NCBI RefSeq assembly: GCF_004403305.1
Contig: NZ_SOHE01000018.1
Span: forward strand, 148,636-212,635
DNA from: Cryobacterium frigoriphilum
GTDB lineage: Bacteria > Actinomycetota > Actinomycetes > Actinomycetales > Microbacteriaceae
Direction of reading: 5' to 3'
DNA: 64,000 nt
A program made the position numbers and the translations under genes. The notes below the pieces were generated by a model that was not told where the DNA came from, searched no databases, and saw only the letters and a program-made list of their open reading frames with translations. How positions within the stretch are numbered: the stretch's first letter is position 1; each line of letters starts with the position of its first letter. Below are positions 52,671 through 61,410 of the stretch, one piece after another.

Positions 52671-54002
52671 ATGATCCCCTGGCCCGCTCCCGCCCTGCCC
52701 ACTGCGCCGGAGATTGACGATCACGTGCAGCGGTTGCGGCCGTGGTCACGTATCTGGCGGTATCTCGTGACCGCCGTGACCGGTCTCCTGTTTCTCGTCT
52801 TCGTGTCCGTCGACTTTCTCGGTCCCTCCATCGACGACCTGGCGCCCGCTGTCGAGAATTACGTCGGCGGGCTGTTGTTTCTGGACATCGCGCTCGGCAC
52901 CCTCGCCCTGTGCCTCCTGCCGCTGCGTCGGCGACACCCCGTGCCGATCGCCGCCATCACGGCAGCGTTCTCGGCCGTGTCGGCGTCGTCGCTCGCCCCG
53001 GCCATCTGGGCGACCATCTCGATGAGCACCCACCGACGTTGGAAGGGCGTCGCCGTCGTTGGCGTGATCTGGGGTCTGGCCACCGTCGTCTACGAGCTGG
53101 TGCTGCGCGCGAGCGTGCCGGGCATCACGATGTACCCGGGGCCGTGGGCATCCGGCAGCCTGGCGCTCGCCATCTACGCCATCTGCGTGGCCACGGGCTT
53201 CTACATCGGAGCACGCCGGGCGCTGCTGACTTCCCTGCGTGAGCGGGCCGAGACCGCAGAGCGCGAGCAGGCGCTGCGGGCCGCATCCGCTCGCGACGCC
53301 GAACGCACTCGCATCGCCCGCGAGATGCACGACGTGCTCGCCCACCGCATCTCCCTCGTCGCCCTGCACGCCGGTGCGCTGACCTATCGCACCGACCTCA
53401 CCCGCGAGGAGACCGCTCAAGCCGCCGGCATCATCCAGGACAACGCGCACCTCGCCCTGACCGAGTTGCGTCAGGTGCTCGGCGTGCTGCGCAGCGGGCC
53501 TGCCGGCGTCGATGCGAGCCCGCCCGAACCCGCGCAGCCGACCCTCGCCGAACTGCCCGCCCTGCTGGCCGAGGCCCGCGAGGCCGGCATGACCGTCAGG
53601 GTCGCGGCGACGGATGCCCCCACGCCCGCCATCCTGGACGCCGCCGAGGTCACCGGCAGCGTCACCGGCAGCATCACCGGCAGCGTCACCGGCAGCATCA
53701 CCGAGCTGGTTGGGCTGTCCCCCACGGTGTCCCGAACGGCGTACCGGATCATTCAGGAAGCCCTGACCAACGCCCGCAAGCACGCGCCCGGCCAGCCGGT
53801 GACTCTGCACATCGAGCACAGCGGCGACCTGCTGCTGCTCAGGGCAGCCAACCCCGTGTTCCCCCACGCGGACCCAGGCCTGCAGGGCGGCGGGGTCGGT
53901 CTCATCGGTCTGTGCGAACGTGCCGAACTCGCCGACGGGCGCATCGAGCACGGAACCGATGCGGGGTCCTTCATACTGAGGGCGTGGCTGCCTTGGACCT
54001 GA
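52671..54002 (+). CDS. NarL-type sensor histidine kinase with repeat insert
   Basis: A 443-residue kinase. About five to six membrane helices (residues 30-185) are followed by the phosphoacceptor His220 in AREMHDVLAHR and the N-box IIQEALTNARKHAPG (Asn367). Residues 328-343 are TGSV/TGSI repeats (12-bp, 53650-53704) between the phosphoacceptor and ATPase domains. The G-box is LQGGGVGLIGLCERAE. ATG at 52671, RBS GGGGAG. It is divergent from the ABC-2 exporter and upstream of its response regulator. Confidence 0.92.
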   Translation: MIPWPAPALPTAPEIDDHVQRLRPWSRIWRYLVTAVTGLLFLVFVSVDFLGPSIDDLAPAVENYVGGLLFLDIALGTLALCLLPLRRRHPVPIAAITAAFSAVSASSLAPAIWATISMSTHRRWKGVAVVGVIWGLATVVYELVLRASVPGITMYPGPWASGSLALAIYAICVATGFYIGARRALLTSLRERAETAEREQALRAASARDAERTRIAREMHDVLAHRISLVALHAGALTYRTDLTREETAQAAGIIQDNAHLALTELRQVLGVLRSGPAGVDASPPEPAQPTLAELPALLAEAREAGMTVRVAATDAPTPAILDAAEVTGSVTGSITGSVTGSITELVGLSPTVSRTAYRIIQEALTNARKHAPGQPVTLHIEHSGDLLLLRAANPVFPHADPGLQGGGVGLIGLCERAELADGRIEHGTDAGSFILRAWLPWT

Positions 54003-54649
54003 CGATACGCGTGGCCCTCATCGACGACGACGCCCTCGTGCGCGCTGGTCTGCGCATGATCCTCGGCGGCGACCCCACGATCGAGATCGTCGGCGAGGCC
54101 AACGACGGGCGTGCGGCGCTGGAGCTGATCGGCCGTGAGTCACCCGACGTGGTGCTCATGGACATCCGGATGCCGCGAATGGACGGCCTGGCGGCCACGA
54201 AAGCCCTGCAGCAGAGCGGCGACCCAGCCCGGGTTATCGTTTTGACGACCTTCGACACCGACGACATGGTACTCACCGCGCTGCGGCACGGCGCCGCCGG
54301 TTTTCTGCTCAAGGACACGCCACCGGCCGAGCTCGTCGAGGCCGTGCGGCGCGTCGCCGATGGGCAGCCGATGCTCTCGCCAAGCGTCACCGCGCAGCTC
54401 ATCGCGACCGTGATCGCTGCACCAGACGACCGCCGAAAGCGCGCCCGACTGCTGCTCGAGCGGCTGACCGACCGCGAAACCGAGGTGGCGGTCGCGATCG
54501 GGCGTGGGCTCTCGAATGCCGAGATCGCCGCCGAACTGTTCATGGGCGTCGCGACGGTCAAAACCCACGTCGGGCATCTGTTCACCAAACTCGACGCCAC
54601 CAACCGGGTCAACATCGCCCGTTGCATCCACGACGCGGGCCTCGGCTGA
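53993..54649 (+). CDS. NarL/LuxR-family response regulator
   Basis: A 218-residue regulator. The phosphoacceptor Asp57 is in VVLMDIRMP, and the C-terminal helix-turn-helix is LTDRETEVAVAIGRGLSNAEIA...VATVKTHV. TTG at 53993 is preferred because GAGGG is 10 bases upstream; GTG at 53984 is almost adjacent to that SD. It overlaps the kinase gene by 10 bases and probably controls the divergent exporter. Confidence 0.9.
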   Translation: MDLTIRVALIDDDALVRAGLRMILGGDPTIEIVGEANDGRAALELIGRESPDVVLMDIRMPRMDGLAATKALQQSGDPARVIVLTTFDTDDMVLTALRHGAAGFLLKDTPPAELVEAVRRVADGQPMLSPSVTAQLIATVIAAPDDRRKRARLLLERLTDRETEVAVAIGRGLSNAEIAAELFMGVATVKTHVGHLFTKLDATNRVNIARCIHDAGLG

Positions 54650-54666
54650 CCAAACACGCTTGGGAC

Positions 54667-54706
54667 GCGGCGTCGACGCCGCGCCTCAGGCACCGATATG
54701 GGTGCC
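54667..54706 (+). terminator. Paired palindromes after the response regulator
   Basis: GCGGCGTCGACGCCGC (54667-54682) is a perfect palindrome and GGCACC-N6-GGTGCC (54689-54706) a second stem. Together they form a probable terminator just past the stop at 54649. Confidence 0.6.
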
Positions 54707-54795
54707 TCGCTCCTGAATCCGCCCTCCCCCCAAGGGGCGTTCTCCGACATCTCGCTCGCGCAGTGTCACAGATGGCCCCATGACCTGGATCCTCG

Positions 54796-54843
54796 GGCGT
54801 GACTCCGGGCATGACTCCGGGCGTGACTCCGGGCGTGACTCTG
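54796..54843. repeat. 12-bp tandem repeat, four units
   Basis: GGGCGTGACTCC occurs four times with single changes (one GGGCATGACTCC, one ending TCT). It lies in the 314-base gap 54650-54963, which otherwise shows only the terminator and the promoter of the next gene. Confidence 0.85.
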
Positions 54844-54963
54844 GGGCAACCAGCGGAAATCGACGCACAGGCGCATCGAAGGGCTGAATATTGACCCTGC
54901 GCGACGAGCGCGGCCCAACCCCCGGCGCGCGAAACTAAGCGGGGCGAGTGGTATGTTATTTGA

Positions 54964-55602
54964 GTGAGTGAAAACAGCGAGCGGACGGCGGCACGGCTTT
55001 CCTCTGGCTGGACACGACTCGACCGGGCGGGCTGGTGGAGCACCTTTGCGGCCGGTCCGGGCAACATTGCGCTCGTCGCCATCGTGCCCGTCAACCTCGG
55101 TTCCGCTCTCGCTCGAGCCGCGGATGTCTCGGCCTGGTGGGGGCTACTGCTCTCCGTCGGCGCAATCGTGCCGCTGGTTTCATTGCTCTACCTGGTGCAG
55201 CGACTGCGCTACCCGCAGCCGTGGGTGAACTTCGACACCGGCGAGTTGCGGGCGGGCCACCGGGCCGCGCCGCTGGTCAATATCACCTGGGCCCGCCTCG
55301 ACATGCTCGACCGACAGCGCAGTCATACCCGCATGCTCACGCTGCGGTTTGGCGCCGAGAACGGCCCGCGGGCCTCCGTTCGCCTGCGTAGTCGCCGGGG
55401 CCAGACCCTCTCCGCGGCCGTCACCGCGGTCGTCTCAGAGATCGTTCGTCGGTCATCGATCGCTGTACCGCAGTCGCGTGATGACCCCACGGGCAGCTTC
55501 GCCCGCTATAACTTTCCGGGTTCCCTCAGCCGAAACGACGCCCTCGACGTTGTACTGAACCCGCCGACGATCGATGATCCAGCCCCGGTGCTGCTGGTCT
55601 AA
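54964..55602 (+). CDS. Membrane protein, unknown (212 aa)
   Basis: A 212-residue protein with two hydrophobic helices (residues about 30-75: ALVAIVPVNLG and LLLSVGAIVPLVSLLYLV) followed by a soluble domain with beta-strand character (LRFGAENGPRASVRLRSRRG). No family is recognised; the shape resembles bacterial PH-like membrane proteins. GTG at 54964. Upstream, TATGTTAT (about 54953) may be a -10 element. Confidence 0.72.
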   Translation: MSENSERTAARLSSGWTRLDRAGWWSTFAAGPGNIALVAIVPVNLGSALARAADVSAWWGLLLSVGAIVPLVSLLYLVQRLRYPQPWVNFDTGELRAGHRAAPLVNITWARLDMLDRQRSHTRMLTLRFGAENGPRASVRLRSRRGQTLSAAVTAVVSEIVRRSSIAVPQSRDDPTGSFARYNFPGSLSRNDALDVVLNPPTIDDPAPVLLV

Positions 55603-55812
55603 AGCGGCTCGTCGCGCGCCTCGCGCCTGCACAGACTCTGGCAATCGGATTGCACGGGCGATTGCCGACCGGCGTGCGCGCGAGGCCACGTACGGTTGGC
55701 AGAGACCCAGTGCCGGAGAAGTCTGTGTTCGTTCCCGGTATTCGGTGCCAGTGGCAGACTTGTGCGGCGCATTCGCCCCGTCGGAAGTGACCCCATGTCT
55801 GCAGCCTGATCC

Positions 55813-55986
55813 AAGTCAACCCTGAACCAGATCGGGATCACGGCACTGCGCGTGGTTCTCGGGATCGTCTTTTTGCAGCACGGACTGCAGAAGTACAACC
55901 AATTCACGATTGCCGGCACTCAGGCATCCTTCGCCGACATGGGCGTGCCGGCCACCGACATCGTGGCCCCGGCCGCGTCTCGATCG
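55813..55986 (+). pseudogene. Truncated DoxX-family remnant
   Basis: The frame reads STLNQIGITALRVVLG and then IVFLQHGLQKYNQFTIAGTQ and FADMGVPATDIVAPA, the first 50-odd residues of DoxX-type membrane proteins. The sequence then loses similarity at about 55980. The rest of the usual four-helix protein is missing. No start codon or RBS is clear. It abuts a 16-bp tandem array at the end of the EamA gene. Confidence 0.7.
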
Positions 55987-56042
55987 ACCGCACATTTGGC
56001 GGCAAATTGCGCGTGCTGCGCTAACGGCCGCTGCGATTCGCC

Positions 56043-56106
56043 GGGCGCCTGCTTCGCCGGGCGCCTGCTTCACCGAGCGCCTGCTTCACCGAGCGCCCTC
56101 TTCACC
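56043..56106. repeat. 16-bp tandem array with repeated stop codon
   Basis: GGGCGCCTGCTTCRCC-type units occur four times (56043, 56059, 56075, 56091). The EamA stop (56102-56104) is in the last unit, and the same TCACC stretch recurs downstream. Confidence 0.88.
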
Positions 56107-57169
56107 GAACGGATGCCGCGGGCGCCGGTTCCGGCGCCTCCGCGGTCATCCGCGTGGCCGGCACCATTGCCGCGGCCGGAGGCAGCAGCACCTCGGCCCG
56201 CTCCGAACGCACGGCCGCGATGCCGCCGAGAATCAGCACACCACCGACGAGCTGCAGCGGGGTGAGTTGCTCGCCGAGCAAGAGCCACGCGAACAGTGAG
56301 GCGAAAACGACCTCGAGCAGCCCCACGAACGAGGCGAGCCTCGACCCGAGCACGCCGGTGGCGGTGATGCCGGTGCCATAGGCCACGGCCGTACTGACGA
56401 CCACCAGCAGCGCGATCGGCACCCACCACGGCGCCACGGCGCCGAACAGCGGCAATTCACCGAACGTCGCGGTGAACGACAGCACCCCGGTCAGCCCGAG
56501 CACCCCCAGAATAAGACCCCCGACAATCAGACCGAACGCCGCAAGGGCGACCGGGGGCAGATCGCGGTCTGGTCGGGCCGCAATGAAGAAGTAGGCGGCG
56601 CAGCCGATCGCGGCGAGAAAAGCGAACGTCAGGCCGAGTGGGTCGACCGCCTGAATCGCCCCCGGCCCGATCACGAGCACCAGGCCGCCGACCGCGAGAG
56701 CGGAGCCGAGAAACACGGCGGGGCGAGGCATCCGCCGTGAGACGGCCCAGGCGACGCCGACCAAAATCAGCGGCGCCAGAAACTCGATGAGCAGCGCGGT
56801 CGAGACCGGAATGGTCTGAATCGCGGCGAAGTAGGCCAGCTGGGTGACGGCGACGCCGACGACGCCCATACCGAGCACGCGCCAGCGCCCGAGCCATAGT
56901 GCGGCCCAACGGCCCCGCAGCGCCACGAAGGCCAGGGGCAACAGTACGAGTCCGGCGGCGAACGCACGCACGGTAACGGCGGCCGTGGGCGACCAGCCGG
57001 CCTCAAGCAGCGGCTTCACGAGTGCGCCGGAAGTGCCGAATGACACGGCCGAGAGAACCGCGACGGCGAGGCCGCCCGGTATCGACGTCAGCTTCGTTGT
57101 TGTCAGCTTCATGGTGGTCAGCTGTGTTGTTGTCAGCTGCACGGTGAGCCCTTCGGTCGCGCCTGTCAT
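56102..57169 (-). CDS. EamA/DMT-family transporter
   Basis: A 355-residue transporter with ten hydrophobic helices in two EamA repeats (SFGTSGALVKPLLEAG, then SRLASFVGLLEVVFASLFAWLLLGE). It is a probable metabolite exporter. The N-terminus has LTTTQ/LTTMK/LTTTK repeats from about base 57080 to 57145. ATG at 57169. It is divergent from a CGNR regulator, a pairing often seen in actinobacteria, so it is probably controlled by it. Confidence 0.88.
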   Translation of the reverse strand: MTGATEGLTVQLTTTQLTTMKLTTTKLTSIPGGLAVAVLSAVSFGTSGALVKPLLEAGWSPTAAVTVRAFAAGLVLLPLAFVALRGRWAALWLGRWRVLGMGVVGVAVTQLAYFAAIQTIPVSTALLIEFLAPLILVGVAWAVSRRMPRPAVFLGSALAVGGLVLVIGPGAIQAVDPLGLTFAFLAAIGCAAYFFIAARPDRDLPPVALAAFGLIVGGLILGVLGLTGVLSFTATFGELPLFGAVAPWWVPIALLVVVSTAVAYGTGITATGVLGSRLASFVGLLEVVFASLFAWLLLGEQLTPLQLVGGVLILGGIAAVRSERAEVLLPPAAAMVPATRMTAEAPEPAPAASVR

Positions 57170-57189
57170 AGTCTAAACTGGCTGATACC

Positions 57190-57198
57190 ACTGACAGT
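57190..57198. promoter_or_regulatory. Short palindrome between EamA and CGNR genes
   Basis: ACTGACAGT is an inverted repeat in the 54-base divergent gap, a possible CGNR site. Confidence 0.3.
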
Positions 57199-57223
57199 AG
57201 GACCGAACTCGCAAGGAGTCAAC

Positions 57224-57778
57224 TTGCATTTTGCCCCTGACACCGAAGAGGCTCTGGAATTCGCGGTCATGCTCGGCAACACCGACCCCGGGGCGTCCCG
57301 CAGCGGCCGGGACGAGCTTGAAACGCTCGATGACCTCGCCGCCCTGCTCGCCCCGATCCCTTTCACGGGGCGCATCGACGGCGATGACGCCGAACTCCGT
57401 GACGTGCGGCAGACCCGTGCCCTGCTGCGCCGAGTCTGGACCCAGGGCCGCGACGACGCCGTGGGCGAGGTCAACCGCATACTGCGCGACGCGAAGGCGC
57501 TCCCTCAGCTCGCCCGACACGACGTGTCTGATTGGCACCTGCACGCGACCGTGCCCGAGGCGCCCCTCGGCGAGCGGATGCGCGTCGAGGCCGCCCTGGC
57601 GCTGATCGACGTGATTCGCAGCAATGAGATGGCGCGCCTGCGGCTGTGCGAAGCGGATGATTGCTCTGGACTCGTGCTCGACCTCTCACGCAATGGGTCC
57701 AAGCGATTCTGCAGTGTGCGTTGCGGCAATCGCATGAACATGATCGCGTTCCGCGAGCGTCAGGCGGCCGACACCTGA
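57224..57778 (+). CDS. CGNR zinc-finger regulator (ABATE domain)
   Basis: A 184-residue protein. The N-terminal ABATE region (FAVMLGNTD near residue 13) is followed by the C-terminal CGNR zinc finger CEADDC...FCSVRCGNRMN with four Cys and the CGNR signature. These are probable transcription regulators in actinobacteria. TTG at 57224 with AAGGAG 5 bases upstream. It probably controls the divergent EamA gene. Confidence 0.9.
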   Translation: MHFAPDTEEALEFAVMLGNTDPGASRSGRDELETLDDLAALLAPIPFTGRIDGDDAELRDVRQTRALLRRVWTQGRDDAVGEVNRILRDAKALPQLARHDVSDWHLHATVPEAPLGERMRVEAALALIDVIRSNEMARLRLCEADDCSGLVLDLSRNGSKRFCSVRCGNRMNMIAFRERQAADT

Positions 57779-57782
57779 GAAT

Positions 57783-58436
57783 TCACGGTTCGATGTCGAC
57801 CCATTCATGGCCGACCGGTTGCGCGGCGGCGCTTCCAGCCGTTACCCCGGCGACGATCGCGGCGAGCCGCTCGGCGTCATCGTCGGCGATACGCAGCACC
57901 GCTTCACGCCCGTAGTCGGTGCCCAGAATATGCACTCCGCGCTGACGCAGCTCGGCTTCGATGCGACCCGCATCCGCATGGCCCAGTGCGAGCGTGAACA
58001 GTTCGCGGCGTTCGCGGCCCACGACGAGCCTGCGGCGCTGGGCATCGTCGATGGTGGTCAGCACGGCGTCAGAGTAAGCGCGCACGAGTCCGCCAGCACC
58101 GAGCAAAGTACCCCCGAAATAGCGCGTCACGACGGCCACGCAGTCCACCAGACCGCGCCCGGTCAAGGCCTCGAGCATGGGCCGGCCCGCCGTTCCCGAC
58201 GGTTCACCATCGTCATTCGCACGTCGCACCTGATCGGGGGCGCCCGATGGCCCGAGCACGAACGCCGAGCAGTGGTGGCGGGCCTTGACGTGCTCCCTGC
58301 GGGCGTCGTCGACCACGGACTGCGCGTCCGCCTCGGTCTCGGTCCTGACCAGGCGGCAGAGAAAGCGGGAGTGCTTAATCTCGATCTCGCCGTCGACCCG
58401 GCTGCCGGCGGCGCCGCGCAGGGTGAGGTCGGGCAT
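57783..58436 (-). CDS. YigZ/IMPACT-family protein
   Basis: A 217-residue protein of the YigZ/IMPACT family. Conserved segments are KHSRFLCRLVR, NDDGEPSGTAGRPML and VVTRYFGGTLLGAGGLVRAYS. In eukaryotes IMPACT acts on translation control; the bacterial role is unclear. ATG at 58436 is preferred to that at 58454. It is convergent with CGNR by five bases. Confidence 0.9.
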   Translation of the reverse strand: MPDLTLRGAAGSRVDGEIEIKHSRFLCRLVRTETEADAQSVVDDARREHVKARHHCSAFVLGPSGAPDQVRRANDDGEPSGTAGRPMLEALTGRGLVDCVAVVTRYFGGTLLGAGGLVRAYSDAVLTTIDDAQRRRLVVGRERRELFTLALGHADAGRIEAELRQRGVHILGTDYGREAVLRIADDDAERLAAIVAGVTAGSAAAQPVGHEWVDIEP

Positions 58437-58466
58437 ACACCCAGTCTCGCGCATCCGCCGACGGGT

Positions 58467-59849
58467 TCAGGGCAGGCCAGGCAGCCGAATGGTCACGGTC
58501 GTGCCTTCGCCCAGCACCGACGTCGCGACGATGGTTCCGCCGTGACGCGAGATGATCTCGCGCACGAGGGCGAGGCCGATGCCTGACCCGGCGATCTGTT
58601 GCGCACCACGGCCCCGCCAGAGCCGATCAAAAATGTGCGGCAGTTCATCCGCGGCGATTCCGGGACCGCTGTCGGCGACCCGCAGAATGGCCTCGCCGCC
58701 GGCCGCCCAGACACTCAGCGTCACGCTGTCGCCGGGTCGGCAATACCGGGCAGCGTTCGCGAGCAGGTTACCGATGGCCTGGTGCAGCCGGTCGGCATCC
58801 GCTCGCACCGAAACCGGATCGTCGGCCTCGACGGTGACGCGCAGGTCGGCGGCTCGCAACCGCGGTTCGTGGTGAGCTGCTTCGTCGCGGGCAATCCCTG
58901 CCAGATCGACGGATGCCAGTTGCAACGACAGTTCCGATGTCTCGACGGCCGACAGCTCGGCCAGGTCCGCCACGATCCGGCCGAGGCGCAGGGACTGGTC
59001 GTGCAGTCCGGCAATCCCTTCGGCAGTGGCAGGCACGAGCCCGTCCCGCAGTTCCTCGAGCCCCGCCTGCAGCGCGGCCAGCGGTGTGCGCAGCTCGTGG
59101 GCGACATCGGCCGTCAGGGTGCGGCGGCCCTGTTCCGAGCGCACGACCGAATCTGCCATGCCGTTGAACGCGACGGCGAGTTCACCGAGCTCCCCGGGCG
59201 CCCGCGATGCGGTGCCGGACGCGACACGGCACTCGCGGTCGCCAGCGGTGAACGACCGGGCGGCGTCCGTCATGGCGCGAATCGGCCGCACCAGCCTGCG
59301 CGTGACGAGCCAGCTCACGGCGAGAGCCCCGATAAGTGCGACCCCCGCGGCCACGGCGATCCAGTTCCAGGCCACGGCGAGGGCGCGGGTGCCCGCAGTG
59401 CCCCCGAAGCTCAGGCGCACGGCGCCGACCTTGACTCCGTCGACCAGAACCGGGGTCGTCACAGCGTTCTGGCCCATCCCGGCGCCCTGACCCGCGCCTC
59501 CCGAGCCTCCGGATTCGCCCGCACCGCCCGCACCGCCCGTGTCAGCCTGCAGCGTGGCCCCGTTGGCATCCAGCACGGCGAGGCGAGCGGATGCCGCGTC
59601 CCCGACCGCGAAGACCCGGCTCAGGTCGGCAGACTCCCAGCCATCGGCCTGCCGGTACACCTCGGCCGCGACCGAGACCGCGGTGGCCGCTATCCGCTCG
59701 CGATCATCCTGCTGGGCCACCTGCACGCCGCGATCCACCCCGATCAGCGCGGCGCCGCCGAGCACGAGCACCGACGACAATGCGACCAGCACGAAGGCGA
59801 GCAGCAGCCGTCGTCCGAGCGAACCGAGGGGGGTCACCCGGCTCATCAT
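58467..59849 (-). CDS. OmpR-type sensor histidine kinase
   Basis: A 460-residue kinase. Two membrane helices (residues about 12-35 and 165-185) flank an extracytoplasmic domain that includes a Gly-rich loop (GGAGGAGESGGSGGAG). A HAMP domain follows, then the phosphoacceptor His in ADVAHELRTPLAAL, the N-box IGNLLANAARYC, and GSGIGLALV. The start ATG ATG overlaps the regulator stop. The signal is unknown. Confidence 0.93.
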   Translation of the reverse strand: MMSRVTPLGSLGRRLLLAFVLVALSSVLVLGGAALIGVDRGVQVAQQDDRERIAATAVSVAAEVYRQADGWESADLSRVFAVGDAASARLAVLDANGATLQADTGGAGGAGESGGSGGAGQGAGMGQNAVTTPVLVDGVKVGAVRLSFGGTAGTRALAVAWNWIAVAAGVALIGALAVSWLVTRRLVRPIRAMTDAARSFTAGDRECRVASGTASRAPGELGELAVAFNGMADSVVRSEQGRRTLTADVAHELRTPLAALQAGLEELRDGLVPATAEGIAGLHDQSLRLGRIVADLAELSAVETSELSLQLASVDLAGIARDEAAHHEPRLRAADLRVTVEADDPVSVRADADRLHQAIGNLLANAARYCRPGDSVTLSVWAAGGEAILRVADSGPGIAADELPHIFDRLWRGRGAQQIAGSGIGLALVREIISRHGGTIVATSVLGEGTTVTIRLPGLP

Positions 59850-60535
59850 GACGGCACATCCTGGGTCAGGCCCAGCCGGTAGCCGACTCCGAGCACCGTC
59901 TGCACGACATCCGCCCCGGTCGCGCCGAGCTTGCGACGCAGATTCTTGATGTGGGAGTCGATCGTGCGCTCGTACCCGGCGTATTCGTAGCCGCGCACCC
60001 GATTGACCAGTTCGTAGCGCGAATACACCCGACCCGGCGCGGTCGCCACGGCGGCGAGCAGGCCCCACTCGGTCGGCGTGAGGTCGAGCACGACGTCATC
60101 GAGCCACGCGCGGTGGGTGCCCTCATCGATGCGCAGCCGCCGATCGCCGTAGCTGACCGGCCCCGCGTCGGCCGGCACGCCGCTGTAGCGGTGCAGCACG
60201 GCCTGCACCCGCAGCACCACTTCGGCGGGGCTGAAGGGCTTGGTCACATAGTCGTCGGCGCCGAGTTCGAGGCCGTGAATGCGGTCCTCCGTGCTGCTGC
60301 GCGCGGTCAGCACGATGACCGGCAGCGTGGCGAGCCGATGGATCTCGCGCAGAATATCGGTGCCGTCAATGTCGGGCAGGCCGAGGTCGAGAACGACGAG
60401 GTCGGCGGCCGAGAGCAGTGTGAGTGCCTCCGCGCCCGACCCCGTCGTGAGGGCGAAAAACCCGGCACGTTCCAGATAGCGACGCAGCAGCTCGCGAATA
60501 TCGCGTTCGTCTTCGACGATCAGCACCGTGGGCAT
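59846..60535 (-). CDS. OmpR-family response regulator
   Basis: A 229-residue response regulator. Asp50 in LVVLDLGLP is the phosphoacceptor; Lys in DDYVTKPFSP is conserved. The C-terminal winged helix (TPTEWGLLAAVAT, YERTIDSHIKNLRRKLG) is typical. It is coupled to the kinase by stop/start overlap and is divergent from the DUF2202 gene, which it may control. Confidence 0.94.
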   Translation of the reverse strand: MPTVLIVEDERDIRELLRRYLERAGFFALTTGSGAEALTLLSAADLVVLDLGLPDIDGTDILREIHRLATLPVIVLTARSSTEDRIHGLELGADDYVTKPFSPAEVVLRVQAVLHRYSGVPADAGPVSYGDRRLRIDEGTHRAWLDDVVLDLTPTEWGLLAAVATAPGRVYSRYELVNRVRGYEYAGYERTIDSHIKNLRRKLGATGADVVQTVLGVGYRLGLTQDVPS

Positions 60536-60699
60536 ACTTCACCCTAGCTCCGGGCGCGCGAGCGGATGCCGGCTCCCGGGCGTTCTCCACATCATCTCCA
60601 CACGGTCGCCAACTCGCCTGCACGCCCGGGCGTCATCGTCTAGTTACCGAGGCACACCAGCCGAGGTCCCGCTCAGGGAATTAGCTACAGGAGCACACC

Positions 60700-61380
60700 A
60701 TGCGTAAGAGCATCATCATCACGGCCAGCGTCGCCGCCGGCGTCGTCATCACAGCCCTCCTCGCCACGCCGAGCCTGGCCGCCGGTCTGGGGAACGGCAA
60801 CTCCGCCGGAAACGGCAACGCAGCCGGCAACGCAGCCGGCACGACCTCAGAACAGCGCGAACCGGCGGGACGCCAGGGCAACGCAATGGGAACGCAGACG
60901 GGCTCGGGCACCGAAAAGGGAACCGGCACCTGCCTCACGGACCTCGAGAGCGGCACCCTCACGGCCGAGCAGACCGACGCGCTCGCGGCGATGGCCGCCG
61001 AGGAGAAGCTCGCGCACGACCTGTACATCGCCTTCGCCGACCAGTACGACGCTAAGGTCTTCACCCGCGTCGCCTCGGCCGAGACCAAGCACCTCGACGC
61101 CGTAAGCATGCTCCTCGAACGCTACGACGTGACCGACCCGACCGTTGGTCTGGCCGCCGGTGTCTTCTCCACCGACGTGACGCAAGACCTCTACGACACG
61201 CTGCTCGCCGAGGGTTCGGTGAACCTCGACGCCGCGCTGGAAGCGGCCCGCACCGCGGAAGAGCTCGACATCGCCGACCTCACCGCCGCGACCGAGGGAG
61301 TCACGGCCCCCGACGTGCTCGCGGTCTACGAGAACCTGCTGAACGGCTCCGAACGGCACCTCGTCGCCTTCGGTGGCTAG
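60700..61380 (+). CDS. DUF2202 exported protein
   Basis: A 226-residue protein with a signal peptide (cleavage after SLAA, about residue 28), then a Gly/Asn/Ala-rich repeat (GNGN/AGNAAG) and a ferritin-like helical DUF2202 domain (AAMAAEEKLAHDLYIAFADQY, SAETKHLDAVSMLLERY) whose Glu/His residues might bind metal. The function is unknown. ATG at 60700 with RBS CAGGAG. It lies next to a two-component system that may respond to metal or redox stress. Confidence 0.85.
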   Translation: MRKSIIITASVAAGVVITALLATPSLAAGLGNGNSAGNGNAAGNAAGTTSEQREPAGRQGNAMGTQTGSGTEKGTGTCLTDLESGTLTAEQTDALAAMAAEEKLAHDLYIAFADQYDAKVFTRVASAETKHLDAVSMLLERYDVTDPTVGLAAGVFSTDVTQDLYDTLLAEGSVNLDAALEAARTAEELDIADLTAATEGVTAPDVLAVYENLLNGSERHLVAFGG

Positions 61381-61410
61381 CTACGGGGCTATCCAGGTGA
61401 GCAGTGCGGG

